Source of the DNA: Modestobacter excelsi
GTDB lineage: Bacteria; Actinomycetota; Actinomycetes; Mycobacteriales; Geodermatophilaceae
Direction: 5' to 3'
Assembly (NCBI RefSeq): GCF_005930495.1
Contig: NZ_SJEX01000001.1
Coordinates: 1 to 64,000 of the forward strand
Length of the DNA: 64,000 bases
The notes under the pieces are model-generated. The model made no database searches. It saw only the letters and a list, made by a program, of their open reading frames with translations, and had not been told where the DNA came from. The translations under genes were made by a program, and so were the position numbers. This document shows, piece after piece, positions 18,963 through 27,041 of the stretch. Within the stretch, counting starts at the first letter, position 1. Each line of letters begins with the position of its first letter.

Positions 18963-19474
18963 TTACTCCCATCGGTTGACGGGCGGGTGAGTGCCCATGC
19001 TGCGTCGCTGGGCGGCCCGGAGGACGTCCTGCGCTGCAGCGGCGATGGCCAGCAAGTGCCGGTCGTGAACCGCGCCGCCGTCCAGCTGCCGGGCGAGCAC
19101 GCGGAGCAGGTTCACCCAGGCGAGCTGGCGGGGGAGCGGGGGAGGCTGCTGGGTCGGCACCGTGACTACTCGCTCGACAATTTCAACTGCGGACCGGCCA
19201 GAGGCTGCAGCGCGCTTCTGCTCCCAGGCACGCTTCCGGCAAGTGTTCGAGCACCACTTCGGGATCGGTCCACTCGCCCGCGCTGCGGTGGGACCGCTGC
19301 ACCAGCCGCAGGCCGCGGCAGCGGACCGCCGCACGCTGCGCTCGCGGGAGTCGTTACCGGCTCCTGGACCGGTGCGCGGTCCTGGCGGGTCACGGCCCGC
19401 TCGTGCTGATGACGTCGCTGACGCTCCTGCTCTCGTCGGCGAGCGCGGTAGTCGTCGGTTCGTCGGGTACCCAT
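18963..19474 (-). pseudogene. Cys-motif island protein, fullest copy, probably frameshifted
   Basis: The C-terminal part reads CGWCSGPTAARASGP, IPKWCSNTCRKRAWEQ, SGRSAVEIVERVVTVP and LAWVNLLRVLARQL, ending at 18963. A natural N terminus (ATG 19474, MGTRRTDDYRARRREQERQR...) is in another frame, with the switch near 19325-19360, so it is either damaged or starts elsewhere, for example ATG 19502 in the C-terminal frame. The putative zinc cluster and basic N terminus suggest nucleic-acid binding. It sits upstream of xis on the same strand in both module copies. Confidence 0.55.
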
Positions 19475-19786
19475 ACAGGCGAGGGTCCGCATCAGGGTGC
19501 ATGAACTCGTCACAACGAATCGGGCAGACCCTTGGTGCATGAGGTGTGTCGGCTAACGATCTGAAGCCTGTGGGCAAGCGTGCCCTGGAACACTTCGGCG
19601 CGGTGGGCCGTCTGCTCGAGGTCACGCAGCCCTTGTATGCGGCGACGGCAGGCGCTGCGATTCGGGTAACGCAGACCAGTGGCGCCGGTGACCCCAACCG
19701 CACTGCAGCGGGGGCACGCTGCCGCCAATGGCGGGAGGAACTGAGGTGACATCGGACGGCCGCAGGGTTCGAACTTTGCCTGCCTC
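19475..19786. other. Stretch without recognised gene
   Basis: 312 nt between the Cys-motif gene and the IS3 relic. Short frames exist on both strands but none has a credible start or family resemblance. Confidence 0.35.
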
Positions 19787-20359
19787 CTAGTTGCCGCGGT
19801 CCGAATGGACCAGGGTTCCGACCGGATCCCGTGGGACGATGGCGTTGCGGAGTGCTGCCACCGCCTGGGACGCCGTCATGCGCGAGTCGATGCAGTAGCC
19901 GACGATTCGGCCTGAGTGGACATCCTTGATCGCACAGACGTGACCTTGTCGTCGGCGGTGTTGTGTTCGGCGATGTGGATGAGTGCACCTTGTCGGGCGC
20001 GGTGGTGGTGAACGTCCGGTCGACCAGGTCGTCGGGCACGGGCGGGCCGGACTTCCGGTTCAGGCCTCGCCTCGTGTCGAAGATCAACCAGATGCGCTAC
20101 TGGAAGCACAGGCGGCCGACTCGGTTCTCACCTGCGGTGTTGCCCTGCTGTCGCAGCCCGTCGGCGATGAACCTTTAGCCGAATGCTGGGTCGTCGCCGT
20201 GAATGTCGCGGGCGGCGTTGATTGAGTGCGCGTCGTCCGAGTCGCGTTGGCGGGTTGAATGCTTGCGCCACGCGTAGTAGGCCTGCTTGGAGAAACTAAG
20301 CACCCGAGAGGGCACTGCGATGGGGATCAATCGGCGGCGAGCTCGGTCAAGTCCGCTGG
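19787..20359 (-). pseudogene. IS3-family OrfB transposase relic
   Basis: Across broken frames one reads, from the 5' side, VLSFSKQAYYAWRK, DAHSINAARDIHGDDPAFG, RFIADGLRQQGNTAGENRV, FDTRRGLNRKSGPPVPDDLV, CAIKDVHSGRIVGYCIDSRM and GTLVHSDRGN, which are successive blocks of an IS3 OrfB integrase core. Several frameshifts and stops interrupt it, and the C-terminal third including the last catalytic Glu is missing. Its 5' part is separated from OrfA by the IS256-type element. Confidence 0.88.
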
Positions 20360-21767
20360 GGTGGTGTGTGACGGCTTCCGCGTGATCTTCCTGTCTGGTC
20401 AGGCGCTGAGCGCCGGAATGGTCGTCTGTGCGGTCACCTCCTCGGTGGTGCCGGAGGCGGTGTTGTCGCCGGTGACTGGGCGGATGCGGCAGCGGGCGAG
20501 GACGTCGAGGCCGAGGTAGCGGCGGCCTTCGGTCCATTCGTCGTGCTGCTCGGCGAGCACGGCGCCGACCAGGCGGATGAGTGAGTCGCGGTCGGGGAAG
20601 ATGCCGACCACGTCGGTGCGCCGGCGGATCTCCCGGTTGAGCCGCTCGGAGGGGTTGTTGGACCAGATCTGCCGCCACACCTCCTGCGGGAACGCGGTGA
20701 AGGCCAGCACGTCAGCGCGGGCGCCCTCGAGGTGCTCGGCGACCTTGGGCAGCTTGTCGGCCAGAGCGTCCAGCACGCGGTCGAACTGGGCGTGCACCGA
20801 GCCGGCGTCGGGCTGGTCGTAGACCGAGTGCAGCAGCGCCCGCACCCACGGCCAGCTGCTCTTGGGGCAGACCGCCATCAAGTTCGCGGCGTAGTGCGTG
20901 CGGCAGCGCTGCCAGGCGGCACCGGGCAGCGTCGCCCCGATCGCGTCAACCAGCCCGCGGTGCGCATCGGAGGTGACCAGCTGAACTCCGCTGAGGCCGC
21001 GGGCGGTCAGATCCCGGAAGAAGCCCAGCCAGCCGGCACCGTCCTCCGCTGAGGCGACCTGCAGGCCGAGGATTTCCCGGTGCCCGTCGGCGTTGACCCC
21101 GGTCGCCACCAGGGCATGGACGTTGACCACCCGGCCGCCCTCGCGGACCTTGAGCACGAGGGCGTCGGCGGCCACGAACGTGTAGGGCCCGGCATCCAGC
21201 GGGCGGTGCCGGAAGTCTGCGACCTGAGCGTCGAGGTCCTTAGCCATCTCACTGACCTGAGACTTCGACAGCCGGGTGATGCCCAGGGACTCCACCAGCT
21301 TCTCCATCCGCCGGGTGCTCACCCCCAGCAGGTAGCAGGTGGCGACCACGGTGGTCAGGGCCCGCTCCGCCCGCCGGCGGCGTTCCAGCAGCCAGTCGGG
21401 GAAGTACGAACCGGAACGGAGTTTGGGGATGGCGACGTCCAGGGTGCCGGCGCGGGTGTCGAAGCCCCGGGACCGGTAGCCGTTGCGCACGTTGGTCCGG
21501 GCGTCGCTGCGCTGGCCGTAGTCGGCGCCGCAGACCGCGTCGGCCTCAGCCGACATGAGGGTGTTGATGAAGGTGGTCAGCATCTGGCGCAGCAGGTCAG
21601 GTGAGGCCTGGGCCAGCTGCTCGTGCAGAAAGTGGGCAGGGTCGATACTGCTCGGAGCGGTCATCGCGTCGTACTCCTGAAGGACTGTGAGAGGTCATCC
21701 AGAAGATCACGCGGTGGCCGCCTTCATGTCCTCGGCCCGCTGGTCACCTGGGCCGTCGCACACCACC
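20360..21767 (-). mobile_element. IS256-type insertion sequence
   Basis: 1408 bp bounded by 16-bp inverted repeats, GGTGGTGTGTGACGGC at 20360-20375 and its complement at 21752-21767 with one mismatch. It contains one complete mutator-type transposase and lies inside an IS3 element between OrfA and OrfB. I could not see an 8-bp target duplication directly outside the repeats. Confidence 0.82.
20399..21664 (-). CDS. IS256-family (mutator) transposase
   Basis: 421 residues, uninterrupted. DDE-type nuclease: Asp in FVAADALVLKVREGG, Asp in QLVTSDAHRGLVDAIG and Glu in SNNPSERLNREIRRRTDVVG, with CRTHYAANLM in the usual position. The N terminus holds the family block ADAVCGADYGQRS and RNGYRSRGFDTRAGT. 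The length is normal, so the element may still be active. Confidence 0.95.
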   Translation of the reverse strand: MTAPSSIDPAHFLHEQLAQASPDLLRQMLTTFINTLMSAEADAVCGADYGQRSDARTNVRNGYRSRGFDTRAGTLDVAIPKLRSGSYFPDWLLERRRRAERALTTVVATCYLLGVSTRRMEKLVESLGITRLSKSQVSEMAKDLDAQVADFRHRPLDAGPYTFVAADALVLKVREGGRVVNVHALVATGVNADGHREILGLQVASAEDGAGWLGFFRDLTARGLSGVQLVTSDAHRGLVDAIGATLPGAAWQRCRTHYAANLMAVCPKSSWPWVRALLHSVYDQPDAGSVHAQFDRVLDALADKLPKVAEHLEGARADVLAFTAFPQEVWRQIWSNNPSERLNREIRRRTDVVGIFPDRDSLIRLVGAVLAEQHDEWTEGRRYLGLDVLARCRIRPVTGDNTASGTTEEVTAQTTIPALSA

Positions 21768-22120
21768 TTGGTGGACGCCACCGCGAGCTCACGGCCCAGC
21801 GGGTACGTCGTTTGGTGAAAACACCCCGGGCTAAGTAGGCCGTCGGCCGCCGCAGAACCTCGTTCTCCTGGTCCAGCAGCTTGTTGCGCTGACGCAGCTC
21901 CCGCAACTCCGCGGACTCGTCCTTGATGCCGCCACCGCGCTCACCGCTGGCCGGCGGAGTCAGGCCATCGTCACGGTCAGCGATCCTCAGCCAGCGCAGC
22001 AGGCAGGACTCCGGGATACGAAATCTCGGGCGGCCTGGGAAATTGACGCTTCGCCCTTCCGGGGCACGGCGATGACGTCACGATGGAACTCCGGCGGGAA
22101 CGGCTTGAGCACGATGCTGA
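21768..22120 (-). pseudogene. IS3-family OrfA relic
   Basis: Fragments in broken frames: KPFPPEFHRDVIAVPRKGE, ASISQAARDF, SCLLRWLRIADRDDGLTPP and ELRELRQRNKLLDQENEVL, the HTH and leucine-zipper parts of an IS3 OrfA. The start of OrfB (YPLGRELA) follows before the IS256 end. With 19787-20359 it makes one IS3 copy opened by the IS256 insertion. Confidence 0.85.
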
Positions 22121-22442
22121 TTGCTTCCAGCGAGGCCGAAGCCTCACAGCGCAGGAGTCAACCGAACCGGGGCAGTCCCCTACCGTCGAGCGGGGCCCCA
22201 CGGCGAGCGGTGACGGCTGCGACAGCTATGGCGCACGACGGCGCAATCCAGCTTGCCGCCCACTCGCCCTGGGGCCCCGACGGGGCACACGAAAGCCCGC
22301 CGCTCGACGGCGCCTGATCAGTCTGCCGACTCAAGCCCCACCGCCGAACTCGACCACCGCGCTGCCCCCCATGGCCGGACGCCACCGGGCACCGGGCCCG
22401 ATGATTGCTGCCGACTGCCAGCCTTGGCTCCGGAGGCGAGAG
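22121..22442. other. Stretch without recognised gene
   Basis: 322 nt between the IS3 relic and the end of the membrane-protein gene at 22443. No credible frame, hairpin or repeat was found. Confidence 0.35.
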
Positions 22443-23030
22443 CTAGGACGGCTGCAGAACACCCGAATCGAGGGCGAAGCCTCGCCAGACCGCTTGCTCG
22501 ATTCCTTGGGACTCTGCGCTCAGCGGCGTCAAAGGGTGCTCCTCCAGTCGGTGCAGGGCACGCGACATGAGCAGCCACACCGGCCAGAACACAAACCAGC
22601 AGCGGCTGGCCATGAAGGTCGCGCGGTAGAACTCGCGAAAGGCGCGCGCTGCCAGCAGGCGGAATGCCACCTGCTGGCTGGGGCTGAGGTTGTTCAACGA
22701 GCCGCCTGCGTCGAAGCCGTCTTTCGCCATGCTCTTGCCGTGTGCGTGGTCGTGCCGGGCCTGCAGTACGGCGCCTACGAGGTAGGTGACACCGAGGCTC
22801 CGACCGTGGGCGATGACACGACCCAACAGATCGTCGAATAGCTGCACTTCGGTGTTGACCATGAGGCCGGGTTCGCGCTCCTCGAGATCCCGGAGGATGG
22901 TGCGCACCTCGCTCAACTCAATGATCATGCGGTTGACGGCGAACGACGGGACGACCCAGAAGACGAGATACGCGAGAAGCGCGGCGAGGCCGAGGGTTAC
23001 GAGGAAGGTCGCTAGCTCCGCTGTCGTCAT
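22443..23030 (-). CDS. Hypothetical membrane protein
   Basis: 195 residues. N-terminal helix ELATFLVTLGLAALLAYLVF, a charged soluble middle (VRTILRDLEEREPGLMVNTE) and a second hydrophobic segment (CWFVFWPVWLLMSRAL). Ribosome site AGAGGAG before ATG 23030. It follows the gene ending at 23047 by 16 nt on the same strand, so they form a two-gene operon. Not recognised. Confidence 0.7.
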   Translation of the reverse strand: MTTAELATFLVTLGLAALLAYLVFWVVPSFAVNRMIIELSEVRTILRDLEEREPGLMVNTEVQLFDDLLGRVIAHGRSLGVTYLVGAVLQARHDHAHGKSMAKDGFDAGGSLNNLSPSQQVAFRLLAARAFREFYRATFMASRCWFVFWPVWLLMSRALHRLEEHPLTPLSAESQGIEQAVWRGFALDSGVLQPS

Positions 23031-23046
23031 CGATCCACTCCTCTCA

Positions 23047-23433
23047 TCATCGAGACGCTCTCATGGACCCATCTTCGCCGGTATCACCCGGCAGGGGGAG
23101 TGCTTTCGCTCCGGGCGCAGCTGGGGGCCGATCACGTTCCAGTTGTCGAACCTGGCGTCGGAGGGCCCGGTTCTGGCGGACAAGGTGGATCACTGCGCCT
23201 CCCACGACGACGTTGATCCCGATGCTGACGTTTAGGCCTGCTGTGAAGTCAAAGGTCGTGCTCTCCCCGGCGATCTCGTGGACCAGCGGCTGGAGAGCCA
23301 AGATGCTCCCGACCGTGGTACCCCCGGCGATCAACCACTTGAAGGCCCGCAGGCAGGTCACGACCACGACGACGAACCGGTCTGGCTGCTCCTCGGCCAC
23401 GCCCTGTCCCCCCGACGACTTGTGTATCGGCAC
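23047..23433 (-). CDS. Hypothetical two-helix membrane protein
   Basis: Starting at GTG 23433 it has 128 residues with helices around VVVVVTCLRAFKWLIAGG and INVVVGGAVIHLV and a basic coiled C terminus (RQNRALRRQVRQLERDRPP). The frame stays open upstream to 23577 but that part has poor composition. First gene of a pair with 22443. Not recognised. Confidence 0.6.
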   Translation of the reverse strand: MPIHKSSGGQGVAEEQPDRFVVVVVTCLRAFKWLIAGGTTVGSILALQPLVHEIAGESTTFDFTAGLNVSIGINVVVGGAVIHLVRQNRALRRQVRQLERDRPPAAPGAKALPLPGDTGEDGSMRASR

Positions 23434-23789
23434 AGTAGAAGGTCGGTGGCACCGCGGCTGGGCGAGGTGCCTTGACGGAGCGCCGCGGTCCATAACCCCG
23501 GTATGGGGGCAGGGGGTGCGACGGCCCAGTTCTGCTCGGCAGCAGTCAAGGGAACATCCGGGCGGGGCCTGAACCATGCGCCAGCCACGGTCGGCGCGTC
23601 GTTGCGCGGCCAGACGGCGATCCGCTCGGTGTCGTAGACGGTGACGTCCCCGTCTTCTCGCGCCCGCCGCCCATCGCCGTCTCGGCGGACCACGAACGGG
23701 AGAAACAGTCGGGCCGGAGCACCGTGAGCTCCCGTTGCCTCAGGTGCATGGCCAGCTCCTCTGGGCGGCCGGCGTGCTTCTCCATCCGG

Positions 23790-23965
23790 TAGTTGGGGAA
23801 CAGGTTCCGCGCCAGTTGCAGGTCGCAGGCCGGGGCGTCGACATGGAGCCCACCGAAGTCGATGACGCCGGAGAGCCCGCCGTCGACCACGTGCAGGTTG
23901 CCCGGCAGCAGGGGCGCTCGTTGAACGTCCGGAGGCTGTCCGCCTACGGCCGCTGGCAGTCCCAA
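23790..23965 (-). pseudogene. Aminoglycoside phosphotransferase-like relic
   Basis: The segment LLPGNLHVVDGGLSGVIDFG then GLHVDAPACDLQLARNLFP carries the Brenner-like and metal-binding (IDFG) parts of an APH-fold kinase, but the HGD catalytic start is lost and no kinase sequence remains on either side. A decayed fragment. Confidence 0.6.
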
Positions 23966-24268
23966 AAGTCGGCAAGACGTTCGACCGCAGCCGTTCCGGC
24001 CCGTCGGTACCCGACGACATAGTCGCTAGTCAGAGCCCTTTTCGAGCATCAGTCACTAAAGATCGAAGACCGCGTCAACGTTCCCCTTCACCGTCTGACG
24101 GGCTCTAGACGCCCTGGCCAACCAGTTGATGCAGACAGCGGCACGCTGGGCTGGCCGTCGGATGCGCTCGCGGCCGGTACTCGCACCTCCCCGAGTGACC
24201 TGGTTGGCAAGCCGGCGCGATCAGCGTGCTGTCGCCGAGCACGACCCTCGAGAGTTCCAGTCGGTAGG
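23966..24268. other. Stretch without recognised gene
   Basis: 303 nt between the phosphotransferase relic and the TIGR02391-like gene. Nothing recognised. Confidence 0.35.
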
Positions 24269-25102
24269 TCAGGGACTTGTCGGCGCTTCCTCAACCTGAC
24301 ACTGCTCAACCCACCTCGCCAGCAAGCTCATGACGGCCAACCGCTCGAGGGCCTCCTGCTCGGGCATCTCGTTGATGGAGTGGGTCGCCGGATTGCGAAT
24401 AAGCATCTGCACGCCTGGTGCGAAGAAGCGCAGGCCGTCGTTCATGTTCTTGACGTCCTGCTTTGCCATGGGGTCTCCGGGCCAACGAAGGCGAGGCTTC
24501 CCGGCCTCGGGCGCCTTGTCCGAGAACGCCTGCTGCCACAGGGCCGTCTCGGCCAAGTCGTAGCGCCCAGTCCGCGCCTTCATCTGAGCGATGAGCGTCT
24601 CGGCGGCCGCGGAGATGGCCTGGCGGAAGTGTCTGTCGACCCACAGCGGTCGGGCGGCTCCCCACACCAACGGGTGCATTGATGCCGCACCAATGGTCGG
24701 CGGTGCTTCGGCCTCAGCGCGGCGGATCTTGGTGTCTAACCGGCCAAGAATCGAGTCGCATGCACTCAGCACGTTGTCCGGCTCCAGCAGCGGCTTTGGC
24801 TCGGTGATCGTCGACCATGCGGCGATCGGATCGATCGGACCGGCGCCAGACACCATGATGTAGGTGTTGGTCAGCCCAACTGCTTCAGTGGCGCGGCCTG
24901 CGGCGCGCGCCACTCGGGAGCGTCGCTTGGCAAGCTCTTCATCGCCGGCACCGTCACGAGGGACCACCGGCGGCGCAATCCCGCGGGCAACGTGGACGCC
25001 GAAGGGGACGTACAGCTTCAGCAAGTCCTCGAGGGCATCACGAAACGCCTGCACCGCCTCAGCAAGGGCCCTCAGGTAGTCGGGGTTCCGCGAGGCGTCC
25101 AT
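24269..25102 (-). CDS. TIGR02391 (Ymh)-like protein
   Basis: 277 residues. The C-terminal part (ALWQQAFSDKAPEAGKPRLR, then NDGLRFFAPGVQMLIRNPAT and EALERLAVMSLLARWVEQC) has the layout of the Ymh/TIGR02391 domain found in phage, plasmid and defence-island genes. The N-terminal half (about 1-120) shows no known motif. Start ATG 25102 has no Shine-Dalgarno but TAGCCT lies 7 nt upstream, so it may be leaderless. It follows the PIN-like gene by 28 nt; the pairing suggests a joint function. Family call is by pattern; function unknown. Confidence 0.62.
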   Translation of the reverse strand: MDASRNPDYLRALAEAVQAFRDALEDLLKLYVPFGVHVARGIAPPVVPRDGAGDEELAKRRSRVARAAGRATEAVGLTNTYIMVSGAGPIDPIAAWSTITEPKPLLEPDNVLSACDSILGRLDTKIRRAEAEAPPTIGAASMHPLVWGAARPLWVDRHFRQAISAAAETLIAQMKARTGRYDLAETALWQQAFSDKAPEAGKPRLRWPGDPMAKQDVKNMNDGLRFFAPGVQMLIRNPATHSINEMPEQEALERLAVMSLLARWVEQCQVEEAPTSP

Positions 25103-25130
25103 GTGGCTGAGGCTAGGTGGCGCTACGACA

Positions 25131-26309
25131 TCAACGGGGATCCGCGACGTTGAGTGACGGCCATGTGCCGTCGGGAAGGGTGGCCATGAACCCTTCGCCG
25201 GGGCCAGCGGCGTCCCAGCCGGTTGGGTCCCCGCTGATGGTGCGAGCCTGGCAGACGAGGTCCGGCAACACCTCGACCAGTTGATCGAGCTTGCTCAGTA
25301 CGGCGGTTCCATGTCGCTGGTCGCCGCCTGTCCGCTTGACGCGGTCCGCAGCATCCTTGTCGGTCACGACCGCATGGCAGTACGGGATGGCCTGACTAAG
25401 GGCGTCGATGTCATGCAGATCGTTGGGCTTCCAGACCCTTGCTCCGTTGCGGAGGAGAGCCGTCTTCATGTCCACGGCCAAGCGCATCGAGGGGATACGG
25501 TCCGAGAAGGCCATCAGCTTGGGCCTTCCTGACCCTGGCTGGTCGGGGTCGGACTCCAAGGCGCGTTCGAGGTTGAGTCGGTACTCTGCCATCAACTCGT
25601 TGAACAGGTCCAGGTACTCGTGGCACAGCTCGCGAGCAGTCACGCGGACACGTAGCTCGTCAGCGTTGACCGGGTCGTCTTGAAGCATGCCGACCAAGAG
25701 CTCCTCCCAGGCGAGTCGGCTCGTATGGCCCTCCTGGGTGGCCTCAGGCCGGTATCCGTTCGCCCGCAGAGCCTCGACCTCGTCGTCGGCGGGCCCGGCG
25801 ACGAGCATCGTCTCAGCCAACTGGGACATCTCGCGGCGCAGCTTGCCAACGCCAGGCAGCGCAGCCTCAGTGGTTTCCAGGCCGGCTGCCTCGTCCAGGA
25901 CCCGCATGAAGCCCTGCCGGCCGGTGAAGGCCCAGCTCACTCCGAGGCCCAGGGCCTCCGGCGCTGTAGGCCGGAAGGCGGGCCGACCGAAGGTCTCATG
26001 CATGGCGTTCAGCATCTGATGGCGGATGAGGACCTGGCCGCCGCGCAGGGTGCGAAAGAACGAGATGGACGCCATGACCCGGGCCAGGTCTTGGCGTTGC
26101 TTGGGCCTTTTGATGCTCGACGTCTCGATGTAGTGCGTCCTGGAAAGCGGGAAGGCAACGCCGGCAGCGGCTGCCTCCTGTAAAGTCTGCAGAGCTTTCA
26201 AGTCACCCGGCTCACGAGGTCTGCCCTCGACCACGAGGGCGAGGCGTACCCACACCCACTGATCGAGATAGACCGACGGTCGGCTGGTGTGGAGGTCGCC
26301 GGAGGTCAC
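25131..26309 (-). CDS. PIN-like domain protein (putative RNase)
   Basis: 392 residues. Candidate PIN acidic residues: Asp in SVYLDQWVWVRLA at the start, Glu in THYIETSSIKRP, and two in NDLHDIDALSQAIPYCHAVV followed by TDKDAADRVKR, the arrangement of a Mg-dependent PIN nuclease with an unusually long insertion. The middle region is helical and unfamiliar. GTG 26309 follows a TAGCCT -10 box by 6 nt, suggesting a leaderless start. Upstream gene of the pair with the TIGR02391-like protein and the last gene before the island's right end. PIN proteins are often toxins or defence effectors; activity here is inference. Confidence 0.68.
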   Translation of the reverse strand: MTSGDLHTSRPSVYLDQWVWVRLALVVEGRPREPGDLKALQTLQEAAAAGVAFPLSRTHYIETSSIKRPKQRQDLARVMASISFFRTLRGGQVLIRHQMLNAMHETFGRPAFRPTAPEALGLGVSWAFTGRQGFMRVLDEAAGLETTEAALPGVGKLRREMSQLAETMLVAGPADDEVEALRANGYRPEATQEGHTSRLAWEELLVGMLQDDPVNADELRVRVTARELCHEYLDLFNELMAEYRLNLERALESDPDQPGSGRPKLMAFSDRIPSMRLAVDMKTALLRNGARVWKPNDLHDIDALSQAIPYCHAVVTDKDAADRVKRTGGDQRHGTAVLSKLDQLVEVLPDLVCQARTISGDPTGWDAAGPGEGFMATLPDGTWPSLNVADPR

Positions 26310-26315
26310 GACACG

Positions 26316-26321
26316 AGGCTA
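26316..26321 (-). promoter_or_regulatory. -10 box of PIN-like gene
   Basis: On the minus strand TAGCCT ends 6 nt before GTG 26309. The same TAGCCT stands 7 nt before the ATG of the partner gene (complement of 25110-25115), so both genes may have leaderless promoters of one kind. Confidence 0.45.
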
Positions 26322-26364
26322 GGACGGACGGCGGACACTTTCGTCCGACTATTGATGCGGCCAC

Positions 26365-26376
26365 GGGGGGGGGGGG
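26365..26376. repeat. G12 homopolymer run
   Basis: Twelve consecutive G, 56-67 nt upstream of the PIN-like gene start. Long mononucleotide runs slip during replication and could change promoter geometry; error in base calling is equally possible. Confidence 0.6.
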
Positions 26377-26833
26377 TGGCGCGGAGCTCGAAGCGCTGAG
26401 TGGCCGACTCAGTGACAGCGATTCTGTCCCGGTAGCCGGAGCGGCCGAGACGCAATGGAGCTTGGCCCCCTGCGGTGTCCGCGGACAGGCTCGTCGCATG
26501 TCCCGGTCTGCCCCGGACCCTCAGGTCAGGTTCGCCGGCAAGCGGCGGCCGCCACGGCTCCTCCGTGAGCGAGACAGACGAGCTCGGGTCGAGGGCTAAC
26601 CCGACTCGGCGTGGAGCCCGAGACCCTCCTGCTTGACGGGCGGCGTGGAAACGAACGACGCTCCCGGGGTAGACGGACACCCGATCAGGCGATTAATTGG
26701 CCCGGTCAGGCATCGTTTACTCATCGAAAACCTACTAAGCCGGGCTCATACACCCAACGTTGTCCAACGTCATAATTGCTGGTCAGCGCCAGTTTTCGTA
26801 AGCTGCCAATATCGACCAACTAGGTCAAGATCA

Positions 26834-26871
26834 AATCGCAGGGTTGTAGGTCCAAGTCCCATCGGGGGAGC
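26834..26871 (+). repeat. Right attachment-site copy
   Basis: 38 nt matching 9915-9952 with three mismatches, all in the T arm of the former tRNA sequence, where they would spoil the T stem. Only the 3' tRNA half is present, so it is not a tRNA gene. Marks the right end of the island. Confidence 0.8.
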
Positions 26872-27029
26872 GAGCCAAGCCAGACCAACATGTCGCTGGC
26901 AGGGCTTTCTCTTGCCTTCCTCACAGGCAGTCCGAGCTACTCGGCACCCGTGGCCGGAGCTGTTCTGAGGGCCGTCCGCCGCTGCCGCTGGGCAGCAGCG
27001 CACGACGGGCTCGCCGTCCCGCGGGCGCT

Positions 27030-27035
27030 TACGCT
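27030..27035 (+). promoter_or_regulatory. -10 box of AAA ATPase gene
   Basis: TACGCT followed by 6 nt and ATG 27042, without a Shine-Dalgarno sequence: a leaderless start. Confidence 0.5.
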
Positions 27036-27041
27036 CCCGGC

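Larger units (their letters stand above)
9915..26871. mobile_element. tRNA-Asn-associated genomic island (about 17 kb)
   Basis: Bounded by direct repeats of the tRNA-Asn 3' end, with a recombinase gene at the left end and two Xis-like genes. The content is accessory: relic recombinase, IS elements, unknown membrane proteins, a two-component system, and a PIN/TIGR02391 pair. G+C drops in parts, for example the AT-richer gene at 17731-18267. Tandem relics show that at least two related elements were inserted and then decayed. No conjugation, replication or phage structural genes were found, so present mobility is doubtful. Confidence 0.78.
26310..27041. other. Island right border region
   Basis: 732 nt with no gene. 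It holds the -10 box of the PIN-like gene (26316-26321), a G12 run (26365-26376), the right attachment repeat (26834-26871) and the promoter of the AAA ATPase gene (27030-27035). A frame reading through the attachment repeat is not credible as a gene. Confidence 0.6.

Noticed and set aside
20352-21775. Target-site duplication of the IS256 element
   Set aside because: The 8 nt on each side (20352-20359 and 21768-21775) do not match.
23358-24020. Full-length gene around the phosphotransferase relic
   Set aside because: The long frames here are mostly Arg/Pro/Gly shadow; only about 50 residues resemble an APH kinase and the catalytic loop is missing.
26834-26871. Second tRNA gene
   Set aside because: Only the 3' half is present and its T stem is damaged; it is an attachment-site copy.
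26633-26968. Plus-strand frame crossing the right attachment repeat
   Set aside because: No ribosome site; it translates the tRNA-like repeat and has no family resemblance.
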